From NCBI GenBank assembly GCA_965215315.1, contig CBDCDB010000008.1, positions 806,001 through 870,000 on the forward strand: a stretch of 64,000 nt of DNA. Reading direction: 5' to 3'. This DNA comes from Truepera sp965215315 (lineage in GTDB: Bacteria > Deinococcota > Deinococci > Deinococcales > Trueperaceae). The notes beneath the pieces are model-generated. The model was not told where the DNA came from. It made no database searches and saw only the letters and a program-made list of their open reading frames with translations. The position numbers and the translations under genes are program-made. Below, piece after piece: positions 33,693 through 41,437 of the stretch (the stretch's first letter is position 1; the number at the start of each line of letters is the position of its first letter).

Positions 33693-34593
33693 CCCTTTGG
33701 TACTGCTGCCCAGCTTAATTCAAGCGCTCCAAGATATTCATAACGATGCTGACCCTTGGTTGGAGGCGCTTCCCGAAACATTGGCAGGGCTCGAGGACAA
33801 GTGGCACATCCGCGTCACCGGCCTCGTCCCGCAACTCTCTTATAACGTTGTCGCCTACGCCGAAAGAACCGACGGAACACCGTGCATCCTCAAACTGAGC
33901 CCACCCAATGACGAAATCATCTGTGAAGCCGAAGCCCTAAGCTACTACGACGGCGACGGGATTTGTCGGCTTTTAGAGCGAGACGATAGCGTGAGTGCAT
34001 TGCTTCTGGAGCGCGTCACCCCCGGCGTTTCACTCCAAGAACTCTGGACACCCGCAGAGGACGAGACCCACACGCGCGTTACGGCGGAGCTGATGCGGCG
34101 GCTGTGGCGTCCGGTAGACAGCCCTAGTCCGTTTCGCACGCTGACGAGCTGGGCACAGGCGCTTTGGGAAGACTATGAAAGTATTCCGACTGATTTGCAA
34201 GGACGGGCGCAGGGGTTACTGCTCGAGCTTCACCCCGATTCCGACCCTGTTTTGCTCCACGCCGACCTGCATCACGGCAACGTCCTGACGGCAACAAAAG
34301 AGCCTTTTTTAGCGGTTGACCCCAAAGGCATCGTCGGCGCAAAGGGCTACGACGTAGGGACATATCTTCTCAATCCGGTTCACGTTGCAGCGGAAGACCT
34401 TATCACGCTTGCACCAAAACGCCTCGAGCTTCTCAGCAAGATGTTGGGCTTAGACCGGCAGGAACTTGCGACGTGGGGCTTTGTTCACGCAGTTTTATCC
34501 GCTTGTTGGGACACCGATATACATACCGATTTGCACGAGGGTTGGGATACGCGGGCGCTTAAGGTGGCGCGGGGGCTCGAGCGTTACTTATGA
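33685..34593 (+). CDS. APH(6)-type phosphotransferase
   Basis: 302 residues. Kinase fold of the aminoglycoside/hydroxyurea resistance type: CILKLSPP with the conserved Lys, ALLLERVTPG hinge, VLLHADLHHGNVL catalytic loop and LAVDPKGIVGAKGYDVGTYL for metal binding. Related to streptomycin 6-kinase; the substrate here is unknown, and resistance is not shown. ATG 33685 overlaps the end of gluQ, so the two are translationally coupled. Confidence 0.87.
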   Translation: MADPLVLLPSLIQALQDIHNDADPWLEALPETLAGLEDKWHIRVTGLVPQLSYNVVAYAERTDGTPCILKLSPPNDEIICEAEALSYYDGDGICRLLERDDSVSALLLERVTPGVSLQELWTPAEDETHTRVTAELMRRLWRPVDSPSPFRTLTSWAQALWEDYESIPTDLQGRAQGLLLELHPDSDPVLLHADLHHGNVLTATKEPFLAVDPKGIVGAKGYDVGTYLLNPVHVAAEDLITLAPKRLELLSKMLGLDRQELATWGFVHAVLSACWDTDIHTDLHEGWDTRALKVARGLERYL

Positions 34594-34609
34594 AGCTCTA
34601 TACTGACTT

Positions 34610-34660
34610 GTAGATCACACTCAACGAATTTAGAGCGTTGCTGATCTGGTATCAATAGAG
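34610..34660 (+). repeat. Degenerate 63-bp repeat, copy R8 (partial)
   Basis: Keeps AGAGCGTTGCTGA from the conserved core and forms a GATCA/TGATC-armed hairpin with CAACG/CGTTG inside, but both outer ends are lost. Confidence 0.4.
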
Positions 34661-34681
34661 AACAACAAATAGAAAGGCATC

Positions 34682-35398
34682 ATGTACAAACTCTCTGATG
34701 AAGAGCAAAGCTTACTCGAGCGTTTTGAAGCCGCCTACAACCGGATTGACCGCGAACTGCGCGAGCGTACTGACCTAGACGGCACGTTTAGCTCTATCTT
34801 GTACCGCTATGAAGAGCGCACTCGCAGCTGGCGCGACGGCGAAGAACTTAAACGCCTCTCGAGGCTCAGAAACGTTATCGTTCATGACAAAGTAGCGGCT
34901 TACCGCTACGCCGCCATTCCTACGCCCGAGGTCGTTGACCGAATTGAAGCCATCTACCAGCGGCTGACCTCGCCCGAAACGGCCTATTCAGGGTCGCGGC
35001 AAAACGAAGTCGTCAAAATCTCTACAGATACAACCGTTGAAGCTGTTTTAGGACTGATTCACAAGCACGATTTTTCGCAGTTTCCCGTTTACGAGCAGAA
35101 CAGATTTGCCGGGTTGCTCACCGAAAACGGCATCACACGGTGGCTATCTCGCTATGTACAAGATCACGAGCCTCTAATTGAGTTAGGCGACGTCCGGGTG
35201 AGAGGTTTGCTCGAGACCGAACAAAAGCGCAGCAATTACGTGTTTGTCGGGCGCAACGAAACGCTCGACGAGGTGGTTTATCTGTTCGAGAAAAACCCGC
35301 TTCTAGAGGCGGCGCTGATTACCGAAACGGGCAAAGAGCGCCAGGCACTTCTGGGAATTGTGACGCGGTGGGATATGATCGGGGTACAAGAAGATTAG
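34682..35398 (+). CDS. HEPN-like N-terminus with two CBS domains
   Basis: 238 residues. Residues 1-95 are helical with SRLRNVIVHDK, an RNxxxH motif as in HEPN domains. Two CBS domains follow (about 105-160 and 175-235: DTTVEAVLGLIHKHDFSQFPVY; NETLDEVVYLFEKNPLLEAALI), which usually bind adenine nucleotides. It could be a nucleotide-sensing ribonuclease-type or regulatory protein; not known. GAAAGG stands 4 nt before the ATG. The next gene starts 9 nt after its stop. Confidence 0.75.
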   Translation: MYKLSDEEQSLLERFEAAYNRIDRELRERTDLDGTFSSILYRYEERTRSWRDGEELKRLSRLRNVIVHDKVAAYRYAAIPTPEVVDRIEAIYQRLTSPETAYSGSRQNEVVKISTDTTVEAVLGLIHKHDFSQFPVYEQNRFAGLLTENGITRWLSRYVQDHEPLIELGDVRVRGLLETEQKRSNYVFVGRNETLDEVVYLFEKNPLLEAALITETGKERQALLGIVTRWDMIGVQED

Positions 35399-35407
35399 GG
35401 AGAGCAG

Positions 35408-35608
35408 ATGTACAAAACGGTAGAGGCGATTACCCGACGAGACGGACAGGTTCGGCTGCTCGAGCCTCTGAATCTCTCGCACCCGGCCCGCGCACTCGTC
35501 ACGGTGCTCGAGGATGTAGATAACACCGCACGCCTTAGTGAAGCGGCGCTTGCTAAAGATTGGGAGCGTGAAGAAGAGGAAGAGGCGTGGCAGCACCTTC
35601 AGCCGTAG
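35408..35608 (+). CDS. Small antitoxin-like protein (AF2212/DUF2281-like)
   Basis: 66 residues. N-terminal beta segment AITRRDGQVRLLEPLNL and an acidic tail AALAKDWEREEEEEAW, the make-up of small antitoxins whose partner is a PIN or MazF toxin. No toxin frame follows within the next 100 bp, so it is orphaned. GGGAGA lies ahead of the ATG. Confidence 0.7.
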   Translation: MYKTVEAITRRDGQVRLLEPLNLSHPARALVTVLEDVDNTARLSEAALAKDWEREEEEEAWQHLQP

Positions 35609-35713
35609 GAAATTCGAGGGTGTAAAAGACATTCTCGGTCGGGTTTTACCGCAAATTGAAGTTTTTGATTTTCTGGGAGTTTTGGAAAACTAGCAGAAGG
35701 GCCAATCAAAAGT

Positions 35714-36112
35714 ATGGAACTAACAACTCTACTGCCTATACTCTCACAAGTTAGGGGATGGCTGGAGTTGCTCCAGCAAGATCGCAGGCGAACTTCGCTT
35801 CAGGAGGAAGAAGCATTAACTGCGCTATATGCAGCTTTAAGCGAAACAAGGATTTATATAGGTTCGTTTCACAGCTATAGAACAGTCTCACAAGAAAATC
35901 GGGAGAAGCGAAGCCGAGAGATTGAAAAGAACCTCGCCCGCTTGTGGACAGGCGCATCTATAAAGCTAAGGCCCATTGATATGGATTTGGCTGATCGCTG
36001 CTTCTTAAAAGGGGATTATTGGGCGAATCCAGATATTTGGAGCGACCAAGAAATACGAGAAGCTCGTATCGAGATTGATAGAGTCTTCAAAGAAGCACGC
36101 GCACTCCTTTAA
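35714..36112 (+). CDS. Hypothetical helical protein
   Basis: 132 residues. Not recognised. Predicted almost all helical, with charged stretches (REIEKNLARLW; EIREARIEIDRVFKEA). Upstream AGAAGGG is about 14 nt from the ATG, so the ribosome site is weak. Lower G+C than the trp genes that follow; part of the accessory island. A domain of unknown function near HEPN-type genes would fit, but nothing specific supports it. Confidence 0.6.
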   Translation: MELTTLLPILSQVRGWLELLQQDRRRTSLQEEEALTALYAALSETRIYIGSFHSYRTVSQENREKRSREIEKNLARLWTGASIKLRPIDMDLADRCFLKGDYWANPDIWSDQEIREARIEIDRVFKEARALL

Positions 36113-36199
36113 GACGGTAGAAAATTTGCTCAACCTAAAGTAATATAAAGTCATGAAGCCACTTTCGCGCACCCGAACCCCGCGCAGCTTCAAATGGCA

Positions 36200-36229
36200 C
36201 CACCAACGCTGGTGGCGTCCTTAATTTTT
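36200..36229 (+). promoter_or_regulatory. Hairpin with T-rich tail ahead of trpB (possible attenuator)
   Basis: CCACCA (36200-36205) pairs with TGGTGG (36210-36215) around a 4-nt loop, followed by CGTCCTTAATTTTT. It lies 52 bp before trpB. The TGGCACCACC just before is reminiscent of a T-box element but not a good match, and no stem I was found. Confidence 0.3.
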
Positions 36230-36280
36230 CGACTTTTCCCTAAATCTAAAGACCAAAAACTCACTTTTTCTGGAGGCTTT

Positions 36281-37507
36281 ATGCTTTTTCCTTTACCTAA
36301 CGCTCGAGGTCGTTTCGGCGAATACGGTGGGCGCTTCGTTCCCGAAACGCTGATTCCAGCTCTTGACGACCTCACCGCCGCCTATACCAAGGCGATGAAC
36401 GACCCGGAGTTCAAAAAGACCTTTGAGTTTTACCTCAAAACGTTTGTCGGGCGACCCAGCGTGCTCTACTTGGCCGACAATCTGACGCGGCACGCGGGCG
36501 GCGCGAAGATTTACCTGAAGCGTGAAGATTTGAACCATACGGGCGCACACAAGATCAACAACACCATCGGGCAGGCACTGTTAGCCAAACGGATGGGCAA
36601 AGAGCGCGTCATTGCCGAGACCGGCGCGGGTCAGCACGGCGTTGCGGCGGCGACAGCGGCGGCGCTTTTCGGCCTCAGTTGCGTCGTCTACATGGGCGAA
36701 GAGGACATCCGGCGGCAAGCCCTGAACGTATTCAGGATGAAGCTTTTAGGAGCCGAAGTCCGTGAAGTCAAGAGCGGCACGAAAACGCTCAAAGATGCGA
36801 CGAACGAAGCGATTCGTGATTGGGTCACAAATGTGCGCGACACGTTTTACATTATCGGCTCGGTGGTGGGGCCGCACCCGTATCCGATGATGGTGCGCGA
36901 CTTTCAGAGTGTGATCGGCTTTGAAACGATGGAACAGTTGGAAGAACTCGAGGGTCGCCGCGTCCCTGACGCCATCGTCGCGTGTGTCGGCGGCGGCTCA
37001 AACGCCATCGGGCTCTTTGCGCCGTATGCGTACTTGCCCGAACACGAACGGCCCCGGATGATTGGCGTCGAAGCAGCAGGACACGGGATGGACTCGGGTG
37101 CTCACGCCGCGAGTATAACCGCAGGCAAAAAGGGAGTGCTCCACGGCGCTTTGATGTACCTGATGTCGGACGATGACGGACAGATTACGCCCGCGCATTC
37201 GGTTTCGGCGGGGCTCGATTATCCGGGCGTCGGGCCAGAACACTCGTATTACGCTGACGCGGGCGTGGCTGAATATATCGGGGTAGACGACGCACAAGCG
37301 TTAGAAGCGTTTGGCCTGCTCAGCCGGGTTGAAGGCATTATTCCGGCCCTCGAGACCGCCCACGCCGTCGCCTACGCCATGAACCTAGCGCCCGAGATGA
37401 AACTTGAAGAGCTTATCGTCGTCAACCTCTCCGGGCGCGGTGACAAAGACGTGACCGAAGCGATGCGCGTGCTGAAGCTGCAGGAGGAAACCCGTGAGCA
37501 GAATTGA
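36281..37507 (+). CDS. trpB: Tryptophan synthase, beta subunit
   Basis: 408 residues. PLP enzyme that joins indole and serine to make tryptophan. Hallmarks: ARGRFGEYGGRFVPETL at the start, the PLP Lys in HTGAHKINNTIGQ, AETGAGQHGVA, and the phosphate-binding GGGSNAIG. ATG 36281 is chosen because GGAGG lies 6 nt ahead and the protein then begins like other TrpB; an in-frame ATG at 36194 would add 29 residues not seen in the family. Overlaps trpA by 14 nt. Confidence 0.97.
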   Translation: MLFPLPNARGRFGEYGGRFVPETLIPALDDLTAAYTKAMNDPEFKKTFEFYLKTFVGRPSVLYLADNLTRHAGGAKIYLKREDLNHTGAHKINNTIGQALLAKRMGKERVIAETGAGQHGVAAATAAALFGLSCVVYMGEEDIRRQALNVFRMKLLGAEVREVKSGTKTLKDATNEAIRDWVTNVRDTFYIIGSVVGPHPYPMMVRDFQSVIGFETMEQLEELEGRRVPDAIVACVGGGSNAIGLFAPYAYLPEHERPRMIGVEAAGHGMDSGAHAASITAGKKGVLHGALMYLMSDDDGQITPAHSVSAGLDYPGVGPEHSYYADAGVAEYIGVDDAQALEAFGLLSRVEGIIPALETAHAVAYAMNLAPEMKLEELIVVNLSGRGDKDVTEAMRVLKLQEETREQN

Positions 37508-38288
37508 GCATGCGTTTGGGCAAGCCAAAGCCGACGGACGCGCCGCGTTCGTGCCGTATCTGACGGCAGGATTTCCCGACGAGGCCGGGTTTTTAGAGCA
37601 GGCGAAGATGTTGCTCGAGACTGCTGACGTGCTCGAGGTCGGTCTTCCCTACTCCGACCCGCTAGGCGACGGCCCCACCATTCAGCGTTCGTCCGAGCAG
37701 GTTTTACAACAAGGAATGACGACAAAAAAGACGTTCGAGCTGATTGCCAAACTGCGAGAAACGAGTGATAAGGCCATCGTTTTGATGACCTACTACAACC
37801 CGATTTACTGCTATAAAACAGGTGAAGCTGAGTTCTTAAAAGACTTGCAAGCTGCCGGAGCAGACGGCGTGATTTTGCCCGATTTGCCCCCGGAAGAAGC
37901 GGAAACTCTGATTCCGGCGGCGCGTGGGCTCGAGTTCGACACAGTTTTTTTGGTCGCACCGACCTCGACGAGAGAAAGGCTCGAGACCGTTACAGCCGCG
38001 TGCCGAGGCTTTATCTACGCGGTTTCAGTCACCGGCGTCACAGGTGCCCGGACTGCCCTACCTCACGAAGTTCCCGAACTTGTGCGGCGTGTTAGAGAAA
38101 TCAGTTCATTGCCGGTAGCGGTGGGGTTTGGGGTCTCGAACGCAGCAACCGCTCAGCCGGTTGCGGCTGTAGCCGACGGCGTGGTCGTGGGTTCGGCCTT
38201 AATCAGCGCCATCGCTGAAGGAAAAGATGTCGGCGCGCTAGCCCGAGAGATCGCGTCGGCGTGCCGTAAACCTATTGTGCAAAGGTAA
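37494..38288 (+). CDS. trpA: Tryptophan synthase, alpha subunit
   Basis: 264 residues. TIM barrel that splits indole-glycerol phosphate; catalytic Glu in LEVGLPYSDPLGDGPTIQ region and Asp in GADGVILPDLPPEE, plus GFIYAVSVTGVTGAR and VAVGFGVSNA. GTG start with GGAGG in the end of trpB. Followed 13 bp later by a strong terminator. Only the last step of the pathway is encoded here; trpC/D/E/F are elsewhere. Confidence 0.97.
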   Translation: MSRIEHAFGQAKADGRAAFVPYLTAGFPDEAGFLEQAKMLLETADVLEVGLPYSDPLGDGPTIQRSSEQVLQQGMTTKKTFELIAKLRETSDKAIVLMTYYNPIYCYKTGEAEFLKDLQAAGADGVILPDLPPEEAETLIPAARGLEFDTVFLVAPTSTRERLETVTAACRGFIYAVSVTGVTGARTALPHEVPELVRRVREISSLPVAVGFGVSNAATAQPVAAVADGVVVGSALISAIAEGKDVGALAREIASACRKPIVQR

Positions 38289-38301
38289 AAAGGTCGGTCA
38301 A

Positions 38302-38340
38302 CAGCCGTGAGGGAGGCAAATATCCTCACGGCTGATTTTT
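38302..38340 (+). terminator. Rho-independent terminator of trpBA
   Basis: CAGCCGTGAGG (38302-38312) and CCTCACGGCTG (38324-38334) form an 11-bp stem with an 11-nt loop, then ATTTTT. Confidence 0.9.
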
Positions 38341-38378
38341 ACGGCGTTGTACGACTTATTATCTAGTTTTCACGAGGT

Positions 38379-39005
38379 TTACGGCCCTAGTGCCGATACC
38401 GGCTCAACGGTTAGTGACCCCAGATCGAGCGTGTCGTAAACGGGGCGTGACAGCAACAGGTCGGTCTCGTCCGTCTCAGGCAAACTACCGACGACCCGGA
38501 GAAGCACCGACGACCCAGCGCTTTTAACGAGCAGCAGTTCGCCGGGGCGATGAAGCCGTGAGAGCACGTCATAACCCGCCACTTCAGGAGATAAACCGAC
38601 GCGCCAGCTCGCGGCGGGCATTTCAGAGAGCAGCTCGAGCCTTACGCTCGCGGTTCCGTTCGTGAGTATATCGAGCTTTTCCGCCGCTGCCCGCGACAAA
38701 TCTATAATGCGCCCACCGACAAACGGCCCCCGGTCGTTGACCCGCACGACGACGACGAGGCCGTTCTCGAGATTCGTTACGCGCAGAAGCGTACCGAAAG
38801 GCAGCGTCTGATGTGCCGCAGTGAGTTTGGTGGTGTTAAAAATTTCGCCATTGGCGGTCTGTTTGCCGTCGAAACCGGGGCCGTACCATGACGCTGTACC
38901 CTCTTCAGCGTTGGGAACCCGGCTGAGTCTGGGCGTACACGCGCTCAAAAAATAAATTAGAGAACAAAATAGCAGAACCAGTAAGGACGTTTTGGAACGG
39001 GTCAC
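38379..39005 (-). CDS. rlpA: RlpA-like lipoprotein
   Basis: 208 residues. Signal peptide with lipobox LSAC (Cys 23). Double-psi beta-barrel follows: GTASWYGPGFDGKQTANGE, HQTLPFGTLLRVTN and RVNDRGPFVGGRIIDLS, with the conserved Asp. RlpA proteins are lytic transglycosylases acting on glycan strands free of stem peptides. The C-terminal 70 residues replace the usual SPOR domain with an unassigned part. GTG start; TAAACT 5 nt ahead on the minus strand, probably leaderless. Confidence 0.9.
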   Translation of the reverse strand: MTRSKTSLLVLLFCSLIYFLSACTPRLSRVPNAEEGTASWYGPGFDGKQTANGEIFNTTKLTAAHQTLPFGTLLRVTNLENGLVVVVRVNDRGPFVGGRIIDLSRAAAEKLDILTNGTASVRLELLSEMPAASWRVGLSPEVAGYDVLSRLHRPGELLLVKSAGSSVLLRVVGSLPETDETDLLLSRPVYDTLDLGSLTVEPVSALGP

Positions 39006-39010
39006 ACTTT

Positions 39011-39016
39011 AGTTTA
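39011..39016 (-). promoter_or_regulatory. -10 box (TAAACT) of rlpA
   Basis: Minus-strand TANNNT box 5 nt before the rlpA GTG. It overlaps the last codons of the upstream gene. Confidence 0.5.
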
Positions 39017-39427
39017 CGCTCGGCTGCCCAGCTCTTGCTGACAGATGACAAACGCTTCGTAATCTTCAATCTGGGCCCGCCCGCTTACAATCGCCTGTTC
39101 AGAGCGGCTGAGCATATCGCGGAGTTCACGGCTAGAGAAGTATGCGGCGCGCTCGCTTAAATGACCTGTCATGTGACCCGGCTGCTGACTCAACTGTTGA
39201 CCTATGTGCGGGTGCTGAGCGGGCACGTAGTGCGGCAGTGCTTGCGGAGTGGATGCAACCATCTCAGTTCCTATCTCTGCCCGTACAGTTTCGTGTGGAA
39301 GGTCACGCGGAGTTTCAGGTAAGGTTTCGGAGCGCGGGAGGGCTCGAGCTGGCCTCGGCCTCCGCTCCTGGCGATAACCGAGAGGGGAAAACGATAGACG
39401 GTCGAGATAACGTGAACGGTAGATCAT
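39014..39427 (-). CDS. Hypothetical protein upstream of rlpA
   Basis: 137 residues, not recognised. The first 60 residues are rich in Arg and Pro; the last 45 look folded and helical (ELRDMLSRSEQAIVSGRAQIEDYEAFVICQQEL). ATG 39427 is preferred to an upstream in-frame start because AGGTG lies 5 nt ahead. No signal peptide. Ends 8 bp before rlpA, though rlpA appears to have its own start signal. Confidence 0.5.
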   Translation of the reverse strand: MIYRSRYLDRLSFSPLGYRQERRPRPARALPRSETLPETPRDLPHETVRAEIGTEMVASTPQALPHYVPAQHPHIGQQLSQQPGHMTGHLSERAAYFSSRELRDMLSRSEQAIVSGRAQIEDYEAFVICQQELGSRA

Positions 39428-39737
39428 AGGGTCACCTGCGCTTGACAAACGCAAAGAGCGCCTCCTTGCTCTGTACTATTCGGCCTGAACCTTAAGCGTA
39501 GCTTAAGGCGGCGTTGCCGAGCTGAGGCGCAAGGCGTATGGCGAAGAGGCGGGGTTGCGGTCGTTGTCATAGTCACAGCCTAAAAAATGCCCCTTGCGGC
39601 GAACTTGCGGCGAGTCTAAAGTGCGTCTGTCAGGGCTGTGTGAGCGGCAGATGGCGGCGTAGTGTGTTGAGTGAAAGTATTTTGTAGGTAGGCACAAGCC
39701 AAACGCAAACAGTTTGGGTCTGGGTATGCTTGACTTT
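39428..39737. other. Gap without a supported gene
   Basis: No convincing gene. Contains a near-perfect small palindrome (39490-39508: CCTTAAGC-gta-GCTTAAGG) without a T run, and the tatD promoter box at the right end. Confidence 0.7.
39725..39730 (+). promoter_or_regulatory. -10 box (TATGCT) of leaderless tatD
   Basis: TANNNT box 7 nt before ATG 39738; no Shine–Dalgarno. Confidence 0.6.
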
Positions 39738-40499
39738 ATGATTGATACTCACTGCCACCTCGACGGGTGCAGCACGCCTGAAGCTATCGACCCTGACCTT
39801 GCGGCTATCGTCAGCGTTGGTACAGACGAGGCGAGTTGCCACCGCACCTTAGAATTAGCTGAGACTTTTGAGAACGTCTGGGTCGTTCTAGGCGTTCACC
39901 CGAACAGCGCGGACGAAGCGACCCCGGCAGTTAGGGCGGTTATCGAAAGGCTTGCCAGACATCCCAAAGTTGTCGGCATCGGTGAGACAGGCTTTGATAC
40001 CTACTGGGACAAGGTTTCTTTAGAGGTGCAGCGTGAAATCTTCTTCTGGCACGCCGAGCTTGCTAAAGCCCTCGAGAAGCCGCTCGTTTTACATGTCAGG
40101 GATAAGCAGGGCCAGGAAACCTCATCTTTAGCGGCCAGGGACGCCCTCTTAACAGCCGGGCACAAACAGGGCATCCTGCACTGTTTCAACGCGCACAAAG
40201 GGCTTTTGGCGGCCGGTTTAGAACTCGGCTGGTACGTTTCCTTTGCCGGAAACCTGACCTACAAAAGCGCCAAGAACCTGCAAGCTGCGGCTCTGAAGAT
40301 TCCTGAAGACCGACTACTCGCCGAGACCGACAGCCCGTACCTGTCGCCTGAACCCAGACGCGGACGGCCCAACGTACCGGCGAACGTACGTTATACTGCC
40401 GCGTTTTTAGCCGAGTTGCGCGGAACTGAGGTAGAGAGACTCGAGCCCCTCCTAGACGCTAACGCACGACGGGTTTACGGCTTGCCCAGTCAATCCTAG
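39738..40499 (+). CDS. tatD: TatD-family metal-dependent deoxyribonuclease
   Basis: 253 residues. Amidohydrolase-fold hydrolase with the HxH motif in DTHCHLDG, the Glu in GIGETGFDTYW (usually GEIGLDYYW, a mild change), HVRDK, ILHCFNAHKG, and AETDSPYLSPEP. TatD proteins have 3'-5' exonuclease activity and metal-dependent nuclease roles. ATG 39738 is chosen since TatD proteins begin with M(I/L)DTH and TATGCT stands 7 nt ahead; the frame is open a little further up. Confidence 0.9.
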   Translation: MIDTHCHLDGCSTPEAIDPDLAAIVSVGTDEASCHRTLELAETFENVWVVLGVHPNSADEATPAVRAVIERLARHPKVVGIGETGFDTYWDKVSLEVQREIFFWHAELAKALEKPLVLHVRDKQGQETSSLAARDALLTAGHKQGILHCFNAHKGLLAAGLELGWYVSFAGNLTYKSAKNLQAAALKIPEDRLLAETDSPYLSPEPRRGRPNVPANVRYTAAFLAELRGTEVERLEPLLDANARRVYGLPSQS

Positions 40500-40624
40500 T
40501 GATCATACGCCAACGAGCAAACACAGCAGAACTTGCAGCGTGGTCAGCCGTCAGCAAACGGATTTAGTTTATACACACGGCGGTTCTCCGAGCTGTAATT
40601 CAGCGGCATCATAGGTGATGACCG

Positions 40625-41065
40625 CTAAGTCCCGCCCCAACGCACTCCTTTCACCGCTTGGCGGCGCGTCGGCAGCTGGTCGTACCGTAAAATCTCGGCG
40701 AGGCGCGTCCTCGAGACCGGACTGTGCGCTTTTACAGGGATATACGCCGTCACAATATCGACCCAACGCGGACGCGCAAACTCTAAAACGACGTGCAGCG
40801 GTATCTTGACCGCCGGACTCGGACAGATATACCCAAGCGCCAACAGCCGCTCATCTTCGAGATAACGCACGAGTTCCTGACCGTAAAGGGCAGCAGCGAC
40901 CATATCTTTTTCGGCAAACCCTTCGCAGGCAGCGTGCCGCAGCGCGTGCGGCCCGATGCGGTAACGCCCGTCTTGCACCAAAGGTTGCAGGTCGGCGAGG
41001 GTACGGACGCGCAGCCGCCGGTACTGTTTGTGGAAATTTGTATGAGACTTAGGAAAAGAGGTCAC
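40625..41065 (-). CDS. DUF4258 protein
   Basis: 146 residues. Core YRIGPHALRHAACEGF, DMVAAALYGQELVRYLEDERLL and KIPLHVVLEFARPRWVDIVTAYIP match DUF4258, a small fold found in toxin-like genes. The start is GTG 41065, with GGAGG 6 nt ahead; the longer frame to 41128 has none. A short frame with a possible TTG start overlaps its 3' end (MGRDLAVITYDAAELQL), but I could not assign it. The toxin role is by family association only. Confidence 0.75.
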   Translation of the reverse strand: MTSFPKSHTNFHKQYRRLRVRTLADLQPLVQDGRYRIGPHALRHAACEGFAEKDMVAAALYGQELVRYLEDERLLALGYICPSPAVKIPLHVVLEFARPRWVDIVTAYIPVKAHSPVSRTRLAEILRYDQLPTRRQAVKGVRWGGT

Positions 41066-41217
41066 GGTGTTCCTCCTGAGCGAGCGAAAGTGTGGATGCT
41101 GGTCAGGCCCGTAGGCAGAGGGGAACAAATATACTGTTACATCGTTTTACGTTAGCATATTCTTACAGAAAGAGAAGGAGAATAGCATCATTTTGCCCCT
41201 ACGCGTAACGAGCGCGT

Positions 41218-41223
41218 TAGACT
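41218..41223 (+). promoter_or_regulatory. -10 box (TAGACT) of the 41231 gene
   Basis: TANNNT box 7 nt before the GTG at 41231; no Shine–Dalgarno. Confidence 0.55.
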
Positions 41224-41230
41224 GGCAGGC

Positions 41231-41437
41231 GTGACATTCTATGAACTTGCCGGTAAAGGCGCAAGAGCGCAGTTGGAAACTTTGGCGGACACGTTACGTG
41301 AGGCTGGAGTCGAGACGGTGCTGCTCGAGAGTCAAACGCAACCCGGACTCTTTTTGCTCGTCTGCGACACCGAAGACGCGTTTACGGTCGCCCCGCCTGA
41401 AGGCAGTAACGTTTGGCAGTTCAGGGCGGTCAGCTGA
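41231..41437 (+). CDS. Small hypothetical protein coupled to the hydrolase gene
   Basis: 68 residues, not recognised: one alpha-beta unit (LETLADTLREAGVETVLLE; GLFLLVCDTEDAF) resembling a small ferredoxin-like domain. GTG start 7 nt after TAGACT, so probably leaderless. Its TGA overlaps the ATG of the next gene (TGATG), so the two are translationally linked. A partner or regulator of the hydrolase-like protein is one guess. Confidence 0.65.
   Translation: MTFYELAGKGARAQLETLADTLREAGVETVLLESQTQPGLFLLVCDTEDAFTVAPPEGSNVWQFRAVS

Noticed and set aside
35609..35700. Possible toxin remnant after the orphan antitoxin
   Set aside because: A frame reading KFEGVKDILGRVLPQIEVF is open but has no start and no match to a known toxin.
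36190..36225. T-box riboswitch before trpB
   Set aside because: The antiterminator-like bases are a partial match and the gap is too short for a normal stem I with specifier loop; kept only as a weak hairpin.
40569..40766. Small minus-strand frame beside the DUF4258 gene
   Set aside because: Its last part (DLAVITYDAAELQL) looks slightly protein-like with a possible TTG start, but it is too short and overlaps DUF4258. Left uncalled.
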